Shown in pieces: positions 7,833 to 15,255 of a stretch of 64,000 nt of DNA. A model generated the notes under the pieces. It made no database searches, was not told the origin of the DNA, and saw nothing but the letters and a program-made list of their open reading frames with translations. Every line of letters starts with the position of its first letter. Positions within the stretch are counted from its first letter, which is position 1. Source of the stretch: Aeromicrobium sp. Leaf350. GTDB lineage: Bacteria; Actinomycetota; Actinomycetes; Propionibacteriales; Nocardioidaceae. Both the position numbers and the translations under genes were made by a program. The stretch lies in NCBI RefSeq assembly GCF_916858655.1, contig NZ_CAKASL010000002.1, forward strand, positions 682,001 to 746,000, given 5' to 3'.

Positions 7833-8365
7833 AGGTCGATCCAGTACCGGCGCACGCCGTTGCGCGTGTCCTCGAGGACTCCGCCGGCTCGCTCGATCGT
7901 CCGCGCCGAGGCCGGGTTGTCGTCGTGACACGTCACGAGCAGCCGCCCGAGGTCCAGGTCTCGAGCGCGCTCCATCGAGAGGCGGAGCGCTCGTCCAGCG
8001 TGGCCGCGGCGCCGGTAGGACGGCCGGATGCTGTAGCCCACGTGACCGCCGATCTCACGGAGTCGCTCGGTGAGCGTGTGGCGCAGCTGGAGGAATCCGA
8101 CGACCACACGGTCACCGTCGTCTCCGTCGTCGGTGACCCAGTACGTGTCGGCGGGCACGATGCCTTCGGGCTGGACCCGACTCGCGTCGGCATTCGCCTC
8201 GATGGCGGCCACGAGCTCGGCGCAGTACTCACGCGTCGTCTCGGGCTCGCGGTCGATCAGCCACGTGGCTGACGCGTGGATGTGTCCCGGTTCGTTCTCG
8301 AACTCACCGACACACGCCGCCCAGGTGTCGTAGAGCTCGACCGTCGGACGGACGAGAGCGGTCAT
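7829..8365 (-). CDS. GNAT-family N-acetyltransferase
   Basis: 178 aa. The acetyl-CoA-binding motif is seen as VGYSIRPSYRRRGHAGRALR (R/Q-x-x-G-x-G/A), followed by LLVTCHDDNPASARTIERAG, typical for GNATs acting on small molecules or protein N-termini. Substrate unknown. It forms a two-gene operon with the GyrI-like gene through a GTGA overlap. The AT-rich palindrome at 8407-8420 lies about 40 bases upstream of the ATG and may control it. Confidence 0.85.
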   Translation of the reverse strand: MTALVRPTVELYDTWAACVGEFENEPGHIHASATWLIDREPETTREYCAELVAAIEANADASRVQPEGIVPADTYWVTDDGDDGDRVVVGFLQLRHTLTERLREIGGHVGYSIRPSYRRRGHAGRALRLSMERARDLDLGRLLVTCHDDNPASARTIERAGGVLEDTRNGVRRYWIDL

Positions 8366-8406
8366 GGGGGAAGCCTCTCAGGGTCCCGGAGGACGCACTA
8401 GTTGAC

Positions 8407-8420
8407 ATAATGTGCATTAT
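8407..8420. promoter_or_regulatory. AT-rich palindrome ATAATG-TG-CATTAT
   Basis: Six-base arms ATAATG/CATTAT around a 2-base centre in otherwise GC-rich DNA, between the GNAT gene at 8365 (minus) and a possible short plus-strand frame at 8514. Each arm also gives a -10-like CATTAT on one strand. This looks like a regulator-binding site or a bidirectional promoter. Confidence 0.35.
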
Positions 8421-8513
8421 CGGGGGAATGTGAGGGGAGCGCGATGGGTCGTTGCAGGGTGCCATCAGGCCGCCCTGCGGTCCAGGTAGTTCCTCCATCG
8501 ATCGGAGCAGCCC

Positions 8514-8678
8514 ATGATGACGAACGTGACGCGGCGTGCAGCCGTGGCAGCCGGCGGGATCGTCACTCGACTGATCACGACGTCACACGGGCAGCTCGAA
8601 GATCGTCTCGAGGCCGTCCTCGTCGTCCCACTGCTCGCCGACCTCGACCAGACCGTACTGGGCGACGAGCCGTCGTGA
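8514..8678 (+). other. Possible short ORF (54 codons), real status uncertain
   Basis: An ATG-ATG start at 8514 is preceded by GGAG at seven bases and opens a 54-residue frame (MMTNVTRRAAVAAGGIVTRL at the N-terminus). Its second half runs antisense to the 3' end of the GNAT gene ending at 8583. It could be a small protein, the remnant of a longer gene, or chance. I do not recognise the sequence. Confidence 0.2.
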
Positions 8679-9113
8679 GGGCAGGTTCTCGGGGCTGATC
8701 GTGGCCCGGACGACGTCGACACCGTCGGTCGCCGTCGCCGTCGAGATGAGGACCTCGAGCGCAGCCCTGGCGTAGCCGCGACGCTGCCAGGCCGGGTCGG
8801 TCCGGTAACCGACCTCCACCATGCAGCGCTCGTCGGGCGGTCCGTGGAATCCGGCCAGCCCCACGGGATGCCCGGACGTCGTGTCGACGACGACGCGCGT
8901 GATCCACGGGTGGTCGGACGGAGAGCGAGCGATCTGCTCGCTCCGGAACCGCCAGAGCCAACGACAGTCGGGGCCGCGCAGGAACGGTGTCAGCGTCTCG
9001 TCGTCGGCCGTGCCCGCCCCCAGGGCGTGGAGCGTCGCCGTCGGCACCAGGACGAGACTCACACGCGTCCGCGACGGACCGGTCGACGTCCACGGTGAAG
9101 CAGAGATGGCCAC
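8583..9113 (-). CDS. GNAT-family N-acetyltransferase (RimJ/RimL-like)
   Basis: 176 aa from the GTG at 9113; an in-frame GTG at 9062 (MSLVLVPTATLHALGAG) would give 159 aa and begins nearer the conserved part. The motif VGYRTDPAWQRRGYARAALE is the acetyl-CoA loop, followed by RATISPENLPSRRLVAQYG and IFELPV at the end. This is the RimJ/RimL-type layout, acting on amino groups of proteins or small molecules. It is divergent from the DoxX gene; start position is the main uncertainty. Confidence 0.8.
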   Translation of the reverse strand: MAISASPWTSTGPSRTRVSLVLVPTATLHALGAGTADDETLTPFLRGPDCRWLWRFRSEQIARSPSDHPWITRVVVDTTSGHPVGLAGFHGPPDERCMVEVGYRTDPAWQRRGYARAALEVLISTATATDGVDVVRATISPENLPSRRLVAQYGLVEVGEQWDDEDGLETIFELPV

Positions 9114-9133
9114 TGCCCCATTGTCGTCGCCGC

Positions 9134-9139
9134 TAGCGT
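9134..9139 (+). promoter_or_regulatory. -10 hexamer TAGCGT, leaderless type
   Basis: TAGCGT lies seven bases before ATG 9147, supporting that start over the GTG at 9138, which lies inside the hexamer. Confidence 0.5.
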
Positions 9140-9146
9140 GGTCGAC

Positions 9147-9569
9147 ATGAATGACCTCGCGGCGTCGGTCGCACGATGGCTGCTGGCCGCGTTCCTGGGC
9201 TTCGCGGGGCTGTCGCACCTGTTCTGGGGCCGGGAGACGTTCCAAGCGCAGGTCCCCGACTGGTTGCCGCTCGGTGCCGACTTCGTGGTGCTCGCCTCGG
9301 GCGTGGTGGAGGTCGCGCTCGCGCTCGCCCTCGTGGTGCCGACGCGTCATCGGCCCCTCGTGGGCTGGGTCGTCGCTGCGTTCTTCCTCGCGGTGTTTCC
9401 CGGCAACATCGCCCAGTACGTCGAGGGCAACGACGCCTTCGGACTCGACACCGACGGCGCCCGGCTGGTCAGGCTGTTCGTCCAGCCGTTGCTGATTCTC
9501 TGGGCGCTCTGGTGCACCGGGGCGTGGACGTGGTTCAGGTCGCGCCGTCGCGACGGATCCAGCCCCTGA
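9147..9569 (+). CDS. DoxX-family membrane protein
   Basis: 140 aa with about four hydrophobic segments. FLGFAGLSHLFWGRETFQAQ is the typical first helix and loop of DoxX/MauE-like proteins, and VFPGNIAQYVEGNDAFG matches the conserved third loop. DoxX proteins are linked to thiol or quinone redox in some actinobacteria; no specific role can be given. Its 3' end overlaps the convergent HD-domain gene by 35 bases. Confidence 0.82.
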   Translation: MNDLAASVARWLLAAFLGFAGLSHLFWGRETFQAQVPDWLPLGADFVVLASGVVEVALALALVVPTRHRPLVGWVVAAFFLAVFPGNIAQYVEGNDAFGLDTDGARLVRLFVQPLLILWALWCTGAWTWFRSRRRDGSSP

Positions 9570-10179
9570 CGATCCCCTGCTCCACGAGGCGCCCGACGGC
9601 GTCCCCGAGCGTGGTGGATCCCGCCACGACACCGGCCTCGCGGGCGCGCACGGTCGTCTCCGTCGCGCCCGGCATCTGCCAGGTGCCGCCGTGGTTCAGC
9701 CAGTTCAGCAGCATCGGCTGCAACCGGTCCATGGCCTTGCAGAAGCGCGCCTCCGGGGTGCGGCCCGCCTCGAACTCGTCCCAGAGGGCGCGGACGCGGG
9801 TGGCCTGGTCGTCCGGAAGGAGCGTGAACAGCCGGTCGGCCGCGGCCTCCTCGCGCTCCACCTGGTCGACCACCGCGGTCGCGTCGAACACGGGACTGTC
9901 CCCCGCGTAGATCTCGACGAGATCGTGGATCACCACGAGGGTCATCGCGTGGCCGACGTCGATCGGCTCGTCGGCATGCTCCGCGAGCAGCAGCACCATC
10001 AGCGCCAGGTGCCAGGAGTGCTCGGCGTCGTTCTCGCGCCGGTCAGCGGCCGCCAGGGGCGAGGCGCGCAGCACCGACTTGAGCAGGTCGGCCTCGGCGA
10101 CGAACGTGAGCTGTCGGCGCAGCCGCTCGTCGAGTCCGTCGGGCAGAGGGCTGCGGTCGATCAGCAGGTCCGGGTCCAT
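9535..10179 (-). CDS. HD-domain nucleotidase-like hydrolase (HDDC2/YfbR type)
   Basis: 214 aa. Metal-binding residues are visible in order: His in DAEHSWHLALM, His-Asp in LVVIHDLVEIYAGDSP and Asp in KAMDRLQPMLLNW. This is the YfbR/HDDC2 arrangement, whose members are 5'-deoxynucleotidases. The ATG is fixed by a -10 hexamer six bases upstream. The end overlaps the DoxX gene tail to tail. Confidence 0.85.
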   Translation of the reverse strand: MDPDLLIDRSPLPDGLDERLRRQLTFVAEADLLKSVLRASPLAAADRRENDAEHSWHLALMVLLLAEHADEPIDVGHAMTLVVIHDLVEIYAGDSPVFDATAVVDQVEREEAAADRLFTLLPDDQATRVRALWDEFEAGRTPEARFCKAMDRLQPMLLNWLNHGGTWQMPGATETTVRAREAGVVAGSTTLGDAVGRLVEQGIVRGWIRRDGAT

Positions 10180-10185
10180 GCTGCC

Positions 10186-10191
10186 AGCGTA
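10186..10191 (-). promoter_or_regulatory. -10 hexamer TACGCT, leaderless type
   Basis: On the minus strand TACGCT ends six bases before ATG 10179 of the HD-domain gene. Confidence 0.5.
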
Positions 10192-10207
10192 GGACGCTGC
10201 TCGAGCG

Positions 10208-10738
10208 TCAGCGTGACACGTGGTCGGGGCCCTCGAGCGCCTCGATCCAGCGGGCCAGGAGGCGCTCGAGGTCGGCGCGCTCGCTGGGACTGAGCGGCCC
10301 GATCAGCCGGTGCTCGTTCGCGACGTGGGCCGTGAAGGCCTCGTCGGCCACCGAGCGTCCGGTGAGCGTGAGGGCGACGAGGGCGTCGCCCGTGCGCGTC
10401 ACGAGGCCGGTCTCGGCGAGCCGGTCGATGCGACGGTCCATCTCGACCGTCGTCACGACGGCAAGCCGTGCGAGCTCGCCGGACGTCATCTCGTACGGCT
10501 CCCCCGTGCGCCGCAGCGTGGTGAGAACGTCGTACTCGTCGTCGTCGAGCCCGTGGTGCGCGTGCTCCGCCGCGATCTCGTCGCTGAGCCGCGCCGAGAG
10601 CCGCTGCACGCGTCCGATCACGCCCTGCGGGCTGACGTCGAGGTCGGGCCGTTCGGACTGCCACTGGTCGAGCGCGCGCGCGACGAGGTCGTGGCTCAGC
10701 TGGACGTCGCCGTCCGCGAGAACCTGATCCGTCGTCAT
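10208..10738 (-). CDS. MarR-family transcriptional regulator
   Basis: 176 aa. Core winged-helix elements are visible: LDDDEYDVLTTLRRTGEPYE, then MTSGELARLAVVTTVEMDRR and the wing LTRTGDALVALTLTGR-like stretch (exactly VTRTGDALVALTLTGR). N-terminal and C-terminal helices for dimerisation flank it. MarR proteins usually repress efflux or catabolic genes in response to small aromatics; no obvious target adjoins. The ATG at 10738 is chosen for the GGGGG upstream; ATG 10753 is an in-frame alternative. Confidence 0.85.
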   Translation of the reverse strand: MTTDQVLADGDVQLSHDLVARALDQWQSERPDLDVSPQGVIGRVQRLSARLSDEIAAEHAHHGLDDDEYDVLTTLRRTGEPYEMTSGELARLAVVTTVEMDRRIDRLAETGLVTRTGDALVALTLTGRSVADEAFTAHVANEHRLIGPLSPSERADLERLLARWIEALEGPDHVSR

Positions 10739-10806
10739 GTGCACCCCCGTCATACCCGCGCCAAGATATCGCTCGTCGGACGGTTGCGCCATGCGACGGT
10801 GACCAC

Positions 10807-11586
10807 TCAGGCGGTGAGGAACACCTTCAGCGCCGACACGAACGACGCCGGCTGCTCCGAGTGCACCCAGTGCCCCGCACCCTTGATCGTCACGAGCCGG
10901 GTGCGCGGGAACAGCTCTCGCATCCGCGCCTCGTGCTCCTCCTGGACGTAGGGCGACGTCTCCCCCGCGACCCACAGCACGGGATGGTCGAAGGTCGCGT
11001 CGATCTCGGGGAAGCCGCCGATCGTCGGCAGGTCGCGCCGCAGCACGTCCAGGTTCGCCTGCCACGTGTACCGCTCGTCGTCGCCCGCGCGCAGGTTCTG
11101 CAGCAGGAAGCCCCGGATGGTGGGACTCGGGATCTTCTCCCGGAGCGCCTCGTCGGCCTCGCTGCGCCGGTCGATCGTGGCCAGGTCGATCGACGCCAGG
11201 CTGCCGAGCAGGTGCTCGAACTCGCCCGCACCGTCACTGAACGAGGGCGTGATGTCGACGACCACGAGGCGGTCGATCAGGTCGGGGTGCCGCAGGGCGA
11301 GCACCATCGCGACCTTGCCGCCCATCGAGTGGCCCACGAGGTGCACGGGCCCGTCCGCGCCGAAGCCGTCGCGCAGGAACTCGGCCACCGTGTCGGCCAT
11401 CTCCACGTAGTCGACGTGGTCGGTCCACGACGACCGCCCGTGGTTCGGCAGGTCGACCAGCAGGGACGTCAGCTCGGGCTGGAGGGCCTTCGCGACCTGC
11501 GTGAAGTTCTTGCCCTGCCCGAACAGACCGTGCAGGAAGACGACACGCGTGCCGCTCTCCCCCACCTGCGTCGCGTGGATGGTCAC
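10807..11586 (-). CDS. Alpha/beta-hydrolase, YbfF/ABHD11-like esterase
   Basis: 259 aa. The oxyanion region VVFLHGLFGQGKNFTQVAKA, nucleophile elbow VGHSMGGKVAM and C-terminal GAGHWVHSEQP (catalytic His) are all present, matching YbfF/ABHD11 acyl esterases. The GTG start is supported by a TAGGCT -10 hexamer six bases upstream. It sits back-to-back with the HNH nuclease gene, 141 bases away. Confidence 0.88.
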   Translation of the reverse strand: MTIHATQVGESGTRVVFLHGLFGQGKNFTQVAKALQPELTSLLVDLPNHGRSSWTDHVDYVEMADTVAEFLRDGFGADGPVHLVGHSMGGKVAMVLALRHPDLIDRLVVVDITPSFSDGAGEFEHLLGSLASIDLATIDRRSEADEALREKIPSPTIRGFLLQNLRAGDDERYTWQANLDVLRRDLPTIGGFPEIDATFDHPVLWVAGETSPYVQEEHEARMRELFPRTRLVTIKGAGHWVHSEQPASFVSALKVFLTA

Positions 11587-11592
11587 CCGCGA

Positions 11593-11598
11593 AGCCTA
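11593..11598 (-). promoter_or_regulatory. -10 hexamer TAGGCT, leaderless type
   Basis: TAGGCT on the minus strand ends six bases before the GTG at 11586 of the esterase gene. Confidence 0.5.
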
Positions 11599-11692
11599 GC
11601 GAGACCGACCACCGAGCCGACAGGCCGAGGATCCGAACGCGCCGCGACGATGGAAAACCACCGGAAAACCGCCGAAAGTCCGGCGAGAACAG

Positions 11693-11721
11693 TTGTCCTC
11701 GAACATGTGTTCGAGTATGAT
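11693..11721 (+). promoter_or_regulatory. SOS-controlled promoter of the HNH nuclease gene
   Basis: A -35-like TTGTCC (11693-11698) and a -10 TATGAT (11716-11721) are separated by 17 bases. Transcription would start about seven bases after the -10, on the ATG at 11728, so the mRNA is predicted leaderless. The SOS box fills the spacer, so LexA would block RNA polymerase directly. Confidence 0.6.
11699..11714. promoter_or_regulatory. LexA-binding SOS box TCGAAC-ATGT-GTTCGA
   Basis: An exact match to the actinobacterial SOS box TCGAAC-N4-GTTCGA, perfectly symmetrical in its six-base arms and lying between the -35 and -10 hexamers. Established knowledge: LexA boxes of this form precede several 13E12-family genes in M. 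tuberculosis. Confidence 0.85.
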
Positions 11722-11727
11722 GGACGC

Positions 11728-12909
11728 ATGTCCACTCCCCCTCCCGGCACGCTGCGCGAGCTGAGTCAGGCGCGCCGCGAGCGGGCCCAGGCGGAGGCCC
11801 GCGAGTGGACGGCGATGGTCACGTTCCGCGACAACGCCCTCACCCGGTTGAGGCGCGACGCCTCGCCGATGCGACAGGGCCTGGAGCGGATGGCCATCCA
11901 TCTGCAGATCGCCCGCGAGCTGCAGATGTCCGAGGGTCAGGTCGTCCATCGGCTCGCCTCGGCCGACCGTGCCATCGAGCACGGACCGAGGACCTGGGCA
12001 GCCTTCCAGGCCGGGCACATCGACGCCGTGCGCGTGCGCGAGATCTCGCTGACCATCGAGAAGCTCGAGCGCGACGACTCGATCCAGCGCCTCGACGACG
12101 AAGCCGCCCCCTATGCCCGCGAGCACACCGTGACCGAGCTGCGGCGCTGGCTGCGACGCTTCGTCGCCCGCGTCGAGGCCGACCTGTTCACCGAGCGCGC
12201 CAACGCCGAGCGAGCCAAGCGGCACGTCGTCGTCGACCACACCGACGACGGCATGGCGTGGCTGCACGCCTATCTGCCCTCGCACCACGCTGCGGCGATC
12301 CAGAAGCGCCTGCAGCGAACGGCTACGGCGATGAAGGCCACCGACAAGGCTGACGGCATCGACCGCACCCATGAGCAGCGTCGAGCCGATCTCCTCACCC
12401 ACCTGCTCACCTCGGCCCCGGCCGACGAGCTGCCCGCCGCCGTCGGCCTGCGGTGCGACGTCGCGGTCATGATCGATGCCTCGGTCCTCACCGGTGCGGT
12501 CGAGGGGCCCGCCGAGGCTGCTGACGGCTCCTGGCAGGTGCCGACCGACTGGCTGCTCCACTCGGCCTTCGCCGGAGATGCGTTCTGGCACCGGATGCTG
12601 CTCCACCCGATCACCAAGGACGTCCTCGCCCACGAGTACGCGGGTTACAGTCCGCCGGCCGTCCTCAGGCGCGCCCTGGCCTTCCGGTCCGGCACCTGCG
12701 CAACACCCGGATGTCTCGTGCCGGCCGACGAGTGCGAGCTCGACCACGTCATCCCCTGGCCCGAGGGCCGCACGACCGGGCTCAACCTCAAGCACCGGTG
12801 CAAGCGCGACCACGCCCGCAAGGGACACGGCATCCTGCTCGAGCTCCTGGACCGCGAGAGTGATCTTCCGAAGCCCGCCTTCGCCGTCGAGTTCGTCCAC
12901 GCCGCGTGA
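11728..12909 (+). CDS. DUF222/HNH endonuclease (13E12-repeat family), SOS-controlled
   Basis: 393 aa. The N-terminal two thirds is the helical DUF222 domain (RELSQARRERAQAEAREWTA and QMSEGQVVHRLASADRAIEH). The C-terminal HNH nuclease domain reads CATPGCLVPADECELDHVIP, then WPEGRTTGLNLKHRCKRDHA, with zinc-binding cysteines and the DH metal pair. These proteins are abundant in Nocardioidaceae and mycobacteria; the cellular role is unclear but DNA cleavage is expected. A perfect SOS box and leaderless promoter precede the ATG. Its stop overlaps the next ATG (TGATG), coupling a methyltransferase to it. Confidence 0.88.
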   Translation: MSTPPPGTLRELSQARRERAQAEAREWTAMVTFRDNALTRLRRDASPMRQGLERMAIHLQIARELQMSEGQVVHRLASADRAIEHGPRTWAAFQAGHIDAVRVREISLTIEKLERDDSIQRLDDEAAPYAREHTVTELRRWLRRFVARVEADLFTERANAERAKRHVVVDHTDDGMAWLHAYLPSHHAAAIQKRLQRTATAMKATDKADGIDRTHEQRRADLLTHLLTSAPADELPAAVGLRCDVAVMIDASVLTGAVEGPAEAADGSWQVPTDWLLHSAFAGDAFWHRMLLHPITKDVLAHEYAGYSPPAVLRRALAFRSGTCATPGCLVPADECELDHVIPWPEGRTTGLNLKHRCKRDHARKGHGILLELLDRESDLPKPAFAVEFVHAA

Positions 12910-13547
12910 TGTCTGACGTCGTGAGCGAGGCGTACGCGGCACGAGCCGCGGAGTACGTCGAGGTCGTGGGCATGATCGAGCACGCCGCCGAGACCGACCG
13001 CGCCGCACTCCTGGCGTGGGCCCGGTCGGTCGACGGCCCGATCATCGACGTCGGGTGCGGACCCGGCCAGTGGACGAGCTTCCTGCACCAGGCCGGTGCC
13101 GACGTCGAGGGCGTCGAGCCGGTCGCGGCGTTCCTGGTCCATGCGCGAGCGCGCTATCCGTCGTCGCGGTGCCGCGCCGGACGCGCCGAGGACCTCGGAG
13201 TGGAGGACGCGAGCCTGGGCGGCGTCCTCGCGTGGTTCTCCCTCATCCACACCCACCCGGACCTGCTCCACCAGCCGCTCGCAGAGCTCGCCCGCTGCAT
13301 CCGGCCGGGCGGGACCCTGGCGATCGGATTCTTCGACGGTCCCGCGCAAGAGCCGTTCGACCACGCCGTGACCACGGCCTACTACTGGTCGGTGGACGCC
13401 CTGAGCGAACGCCTCGAGCGAGCCGGGTTCTCCGTGCTCGACGCGCGCACGCGGACGGATCCGGGTGCACGCGCCCAGGGACTCCTGGTCGCTCAGCGCC
13501 AGCCGAGTGCCGGGGCCACGTGCGTCAGGAGCGACTCCAGCACGTGA
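12909..13547 (+). CDS. Class I SAM-dependent methyltransferase
   Basis: 212 aa. The SAM motif I is IIDVGCGPGQWTSFLHQAGA, followed by the acidic motif II region VEGVEPVAAF and the post-motif LARCIRPGGTLAIGFFDG. This is a UbiE-like small-molecule methyltransferase by pattern; no DNA-methyltransferase DPPY/NPPY motif is seen. It starts in the stop codon of the HNH gene (TGATG), so it should be co-translated and fall under the same SOS promoter. Its 3' end overlaps the convergent LLM gene by 55 bases. Substrate unknown. Confidence 0.82.
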   Translation: MSDVVSEAYAARAAEYVEVVGMIEHAAETDRAALLAWARSVDGPIIDVGCGPGQWTSFLHQAGADVEGVEPVAAFLVHARARYPSSRCRAGRAEDLGVEDASLGGVLAWFSLIHTHPDLLHQPLAELARCIRPGGTLAIGFFDGPAQEPFDHAVTTAYYWSVDALSERLERAGFSVLDARTRTDPGARAQGLLVAQRQPSAGATCVRSDSST

Positions 13548-14509
13548 GCGTTGTAGTCGACGCCCAGCTGGTTGGGCACCGTGAGCAGGAGCGTGTCGGC
13601 CGCAGCGATCGCGGAGTCCTCGCGCAGCTGCTCGATCAGCACGTCCGGCTCGGCCGCGTACGTCTTGCCGAAGCGCGCCACTCCCCCGTCGATGTAGCCG
13701 ACCTGGTCGGTGCTGCCCGAGCCGCCGAAGTACGCGCGGTCGCGGTCGTCGACGATCGGGAAGACGCTGCGGCTCACCGAGGTGCGCGGCGTGCGCTCGT
13801 GGCCAGCGGTCTTCCAGGCGTCGTGGAACCGCTGGATCTGCTCGGCCTGCAGCTCGTGGAACGGCACGCCCGTGTCCTCGGTGAGCAGGGTCGAGCTCAT
13901 CAGGTTGTACCCCTGCTCAGCCGTCCACTCGGCCGTCGCGCGACTGCCGGCGCCCCACCAGATCCGGTCGCGCAGACCCGGCGACTGCGGCTCGATCGGC
14001 AACAGGCCCGGCGGGTTCGGGAACATCGGCCGGGGGTTCGGCTGCGCGAAGCCTTCACCGCTGATGACCTGCATGAAGACGTCGGCGTGGGTGCGGGCCA
14101 GGTCGGCGTCGGTCTGGCCCTCCGACGGCACGTGCCCGAAGTACCGGTAGCCCTCGACGACCTGCTCGGGTGATCCGCGGCTGATGCCCAGCTGCAGCCT
14201 GCCGCCGGAGATGAGGTCGGCCGACCCGGCGTCCTCCGCCATGTAGAGCGGGTTCTCGTAGCGCATGTCGATCACGCCGGTGCCGATCTCGATGCGCGAC
14301 GTGCGGGCACCGACGGCGGCCAGCAGCGGGAACGGGGAGGCGAGCTGCCGCGCGAAGTGGTGCACGCGGTAGTAGGCGCCGTCGGCGCCCAGCTCCTCGG
14401 CGGCGACGGCCAGGTCGATCGACTGCAGCAGCACGTCCGAGGCGGTGCGCGTCTGCGAGTGCGGCGTGTCGGACCAGTGGCCGAAGGACAGGAACCCGAT
14501 CTTCTTCAC
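13493..14509 (-). CDS. LLM-class flavin-dependent oxidoreductase
   Basis: 338 aa, luciferase-like monooxygenase fold. Seen: IGFLSFGHWSDTPHSQTRTA at the N-terminus, ELGADGAYYRVHHFA, RIEIGTGVIDMRYENPLYMA and DLISGGRLQLGISRG, which are classical LLM blocks. It should use reduced FMN or F420. No partner reductase adjoins. GTG 14509 begins MKKIGFL; no strong ribosome-binding site or -10 hexamer at the standard distance was found. Confidence 0.87.
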   Translation of the reverse strand: MKKIGFLSFGHWSDTPHSQTRTASDVLLQSIDLAVAAEELGADGAYYRVHHFARQLASPFPLLAAVGARTSRIEIGTGVIDMRYENPLYMAEDAGSADLISGGRLQLGISRGSPEQVVEGYRYFGHVPSEGQTDADLARTHADVFMQVISGEGFAQPNPRPMFPNPPGLLPIEPQSPGLRDRIWWGAGSRATAEWTAEQGYNLMSSTLLTEDTGVPFHELQAEQIQRFHDAWKTAGHERTPRTSVSRSVFPIVDDRDRAYFGGSGSTDQVGYIDGGVARFGKTYAAEPDVLIEQLREDSAIAAADTLLLTVPNQLGVDYNAHVLESLLTHVAPALGWR

Positions 14510-14560
14510 GCAGTGGTCAACGCTCGGGCGGCTCGAAGATTCCCTCGCACTGGGCCCCGC

Positions 14561-15226
14561 TCACGGCCGGCGGTCGAGACACGTGCAGATGCAGACCTTG
14601 TTGCCCTCCGGATCGGCGAGCACCGTGAACGACGGCGCCTCGTCGTCACTGACCAGGACTCCCCCGGCGTCCACGATCGCCGCGATCCGGGCTTCGGCGG
14701 CGTCGGGCGCGACCCACAGGTCGAGGTGGAACCGCTGGCGCGGCTCGGCGTGGGGATCGGTCTGCTGCAGCCACATCACCAGCTCGTGCGTGTCCGGGTC
14801 GACGACGTCGTCTTCGTCGACGTTGTCGGGCGCGCCGGTGAAGGCGGCCGACCAGAAGCGCCCGACAGCCGGGATGTCAGCAGCATCCAGGGCGAGCGAC
14901 AGCAGACGGACGGCTGACGGTGTGCCCGTCACGCCGTGCTCGGCGGCCAGCTCGGAGATGCGGCGCGCCATGTCCACGTCCCGCGACGTCAGGTCCCCGG
15001 CGTCGTGGCTGCGCAGGTGCACGTCGACGTGGCCGTAGCGCAGCGTGACGTCCGGATGGTGGTTCGCGTCCTCGGCCGCGGCACCGATCGCGTTCACGAG
15101 CGCGAGACCTGCGGCGAAGTCGGACGTCGTGAAGCGGGCGTGCAGCCATCGCTCGGCCAGGACCCAGTCGTCGAGTCCTGCGTCGAGGACGTCGGTGGTC
15201 TTCACGGGTGTCGTGTCGGGAGCCAT
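14561..15226 (-). CDS. Pterin-4a-carbinolamine dehydratase / glyoxalase-like (VOC) fusion
   Basis: 221 aa with two domains. Residues about 10-95 form a pterin-4a-carbinolamine dehydratase domain with the diagnostic NHHPDVTLRYGHVDVHLRSH and GDLTSRDVDMARRI. Residues about 105-220 form a VOC/glyoxalase-like domain (LLSLALDAADIPAVGRFW to FTVLADPEGNKVCICT). The pair suggests recycling of an oxidised pterin plus a second metal-dependent step, or a repurposed binding protein. ATG 15226 is used; the longer frame overlaps the phosphoribosyltransferase gene. Confidence 0.82.
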   Translation of the reverse strand: MAPDTTPVKTTDVLDAGLDDWVLAERWLHARFTTSDFAAGLALVNAIGAAAEDANHHPDVTLRYGHVDVHLRSHDAGDLTSRDVDMARRISELAAEHGVTGTPSAVRLLSLALDAADIPAVGRFWSAAFTGAPDNVDEDDVVDPDTHELVMWLQQTDPHAEPRQRFHLDLWVAPDAAEARIAAIVDAGGVLVSDDEAPSFTVLADPEGNKVCICTCLDRRP

Positions 15227-15255
15227 GTCCTCAGTCTCACCCCGTCCGCCGGACG

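Noticed and set aside
8402-8407. TTGACA as the -35 of a conventional promoter
   Set aside because: No -10 hexamer lies 16-18 bases downstream; the hexamer is better explained as the flank of the AT-rich palindrome.
10861-11727. In-frame N-terminal extension of the DUF222/HNH gene
   Set aside because: It runs antisense through the esterase gene; the SOS box, -10 hexamer and conserved N-terminus fix the start at 11728.
12909-13547. DNA methyltransferase of a restriction-modification pair with the HNH nuclease
   Set aside because: No NPPY/DPPY or Dcm-type PC motif is present; the pattern is that of a small-molecule SAM methyltransferase, so an R-M system is not supported.
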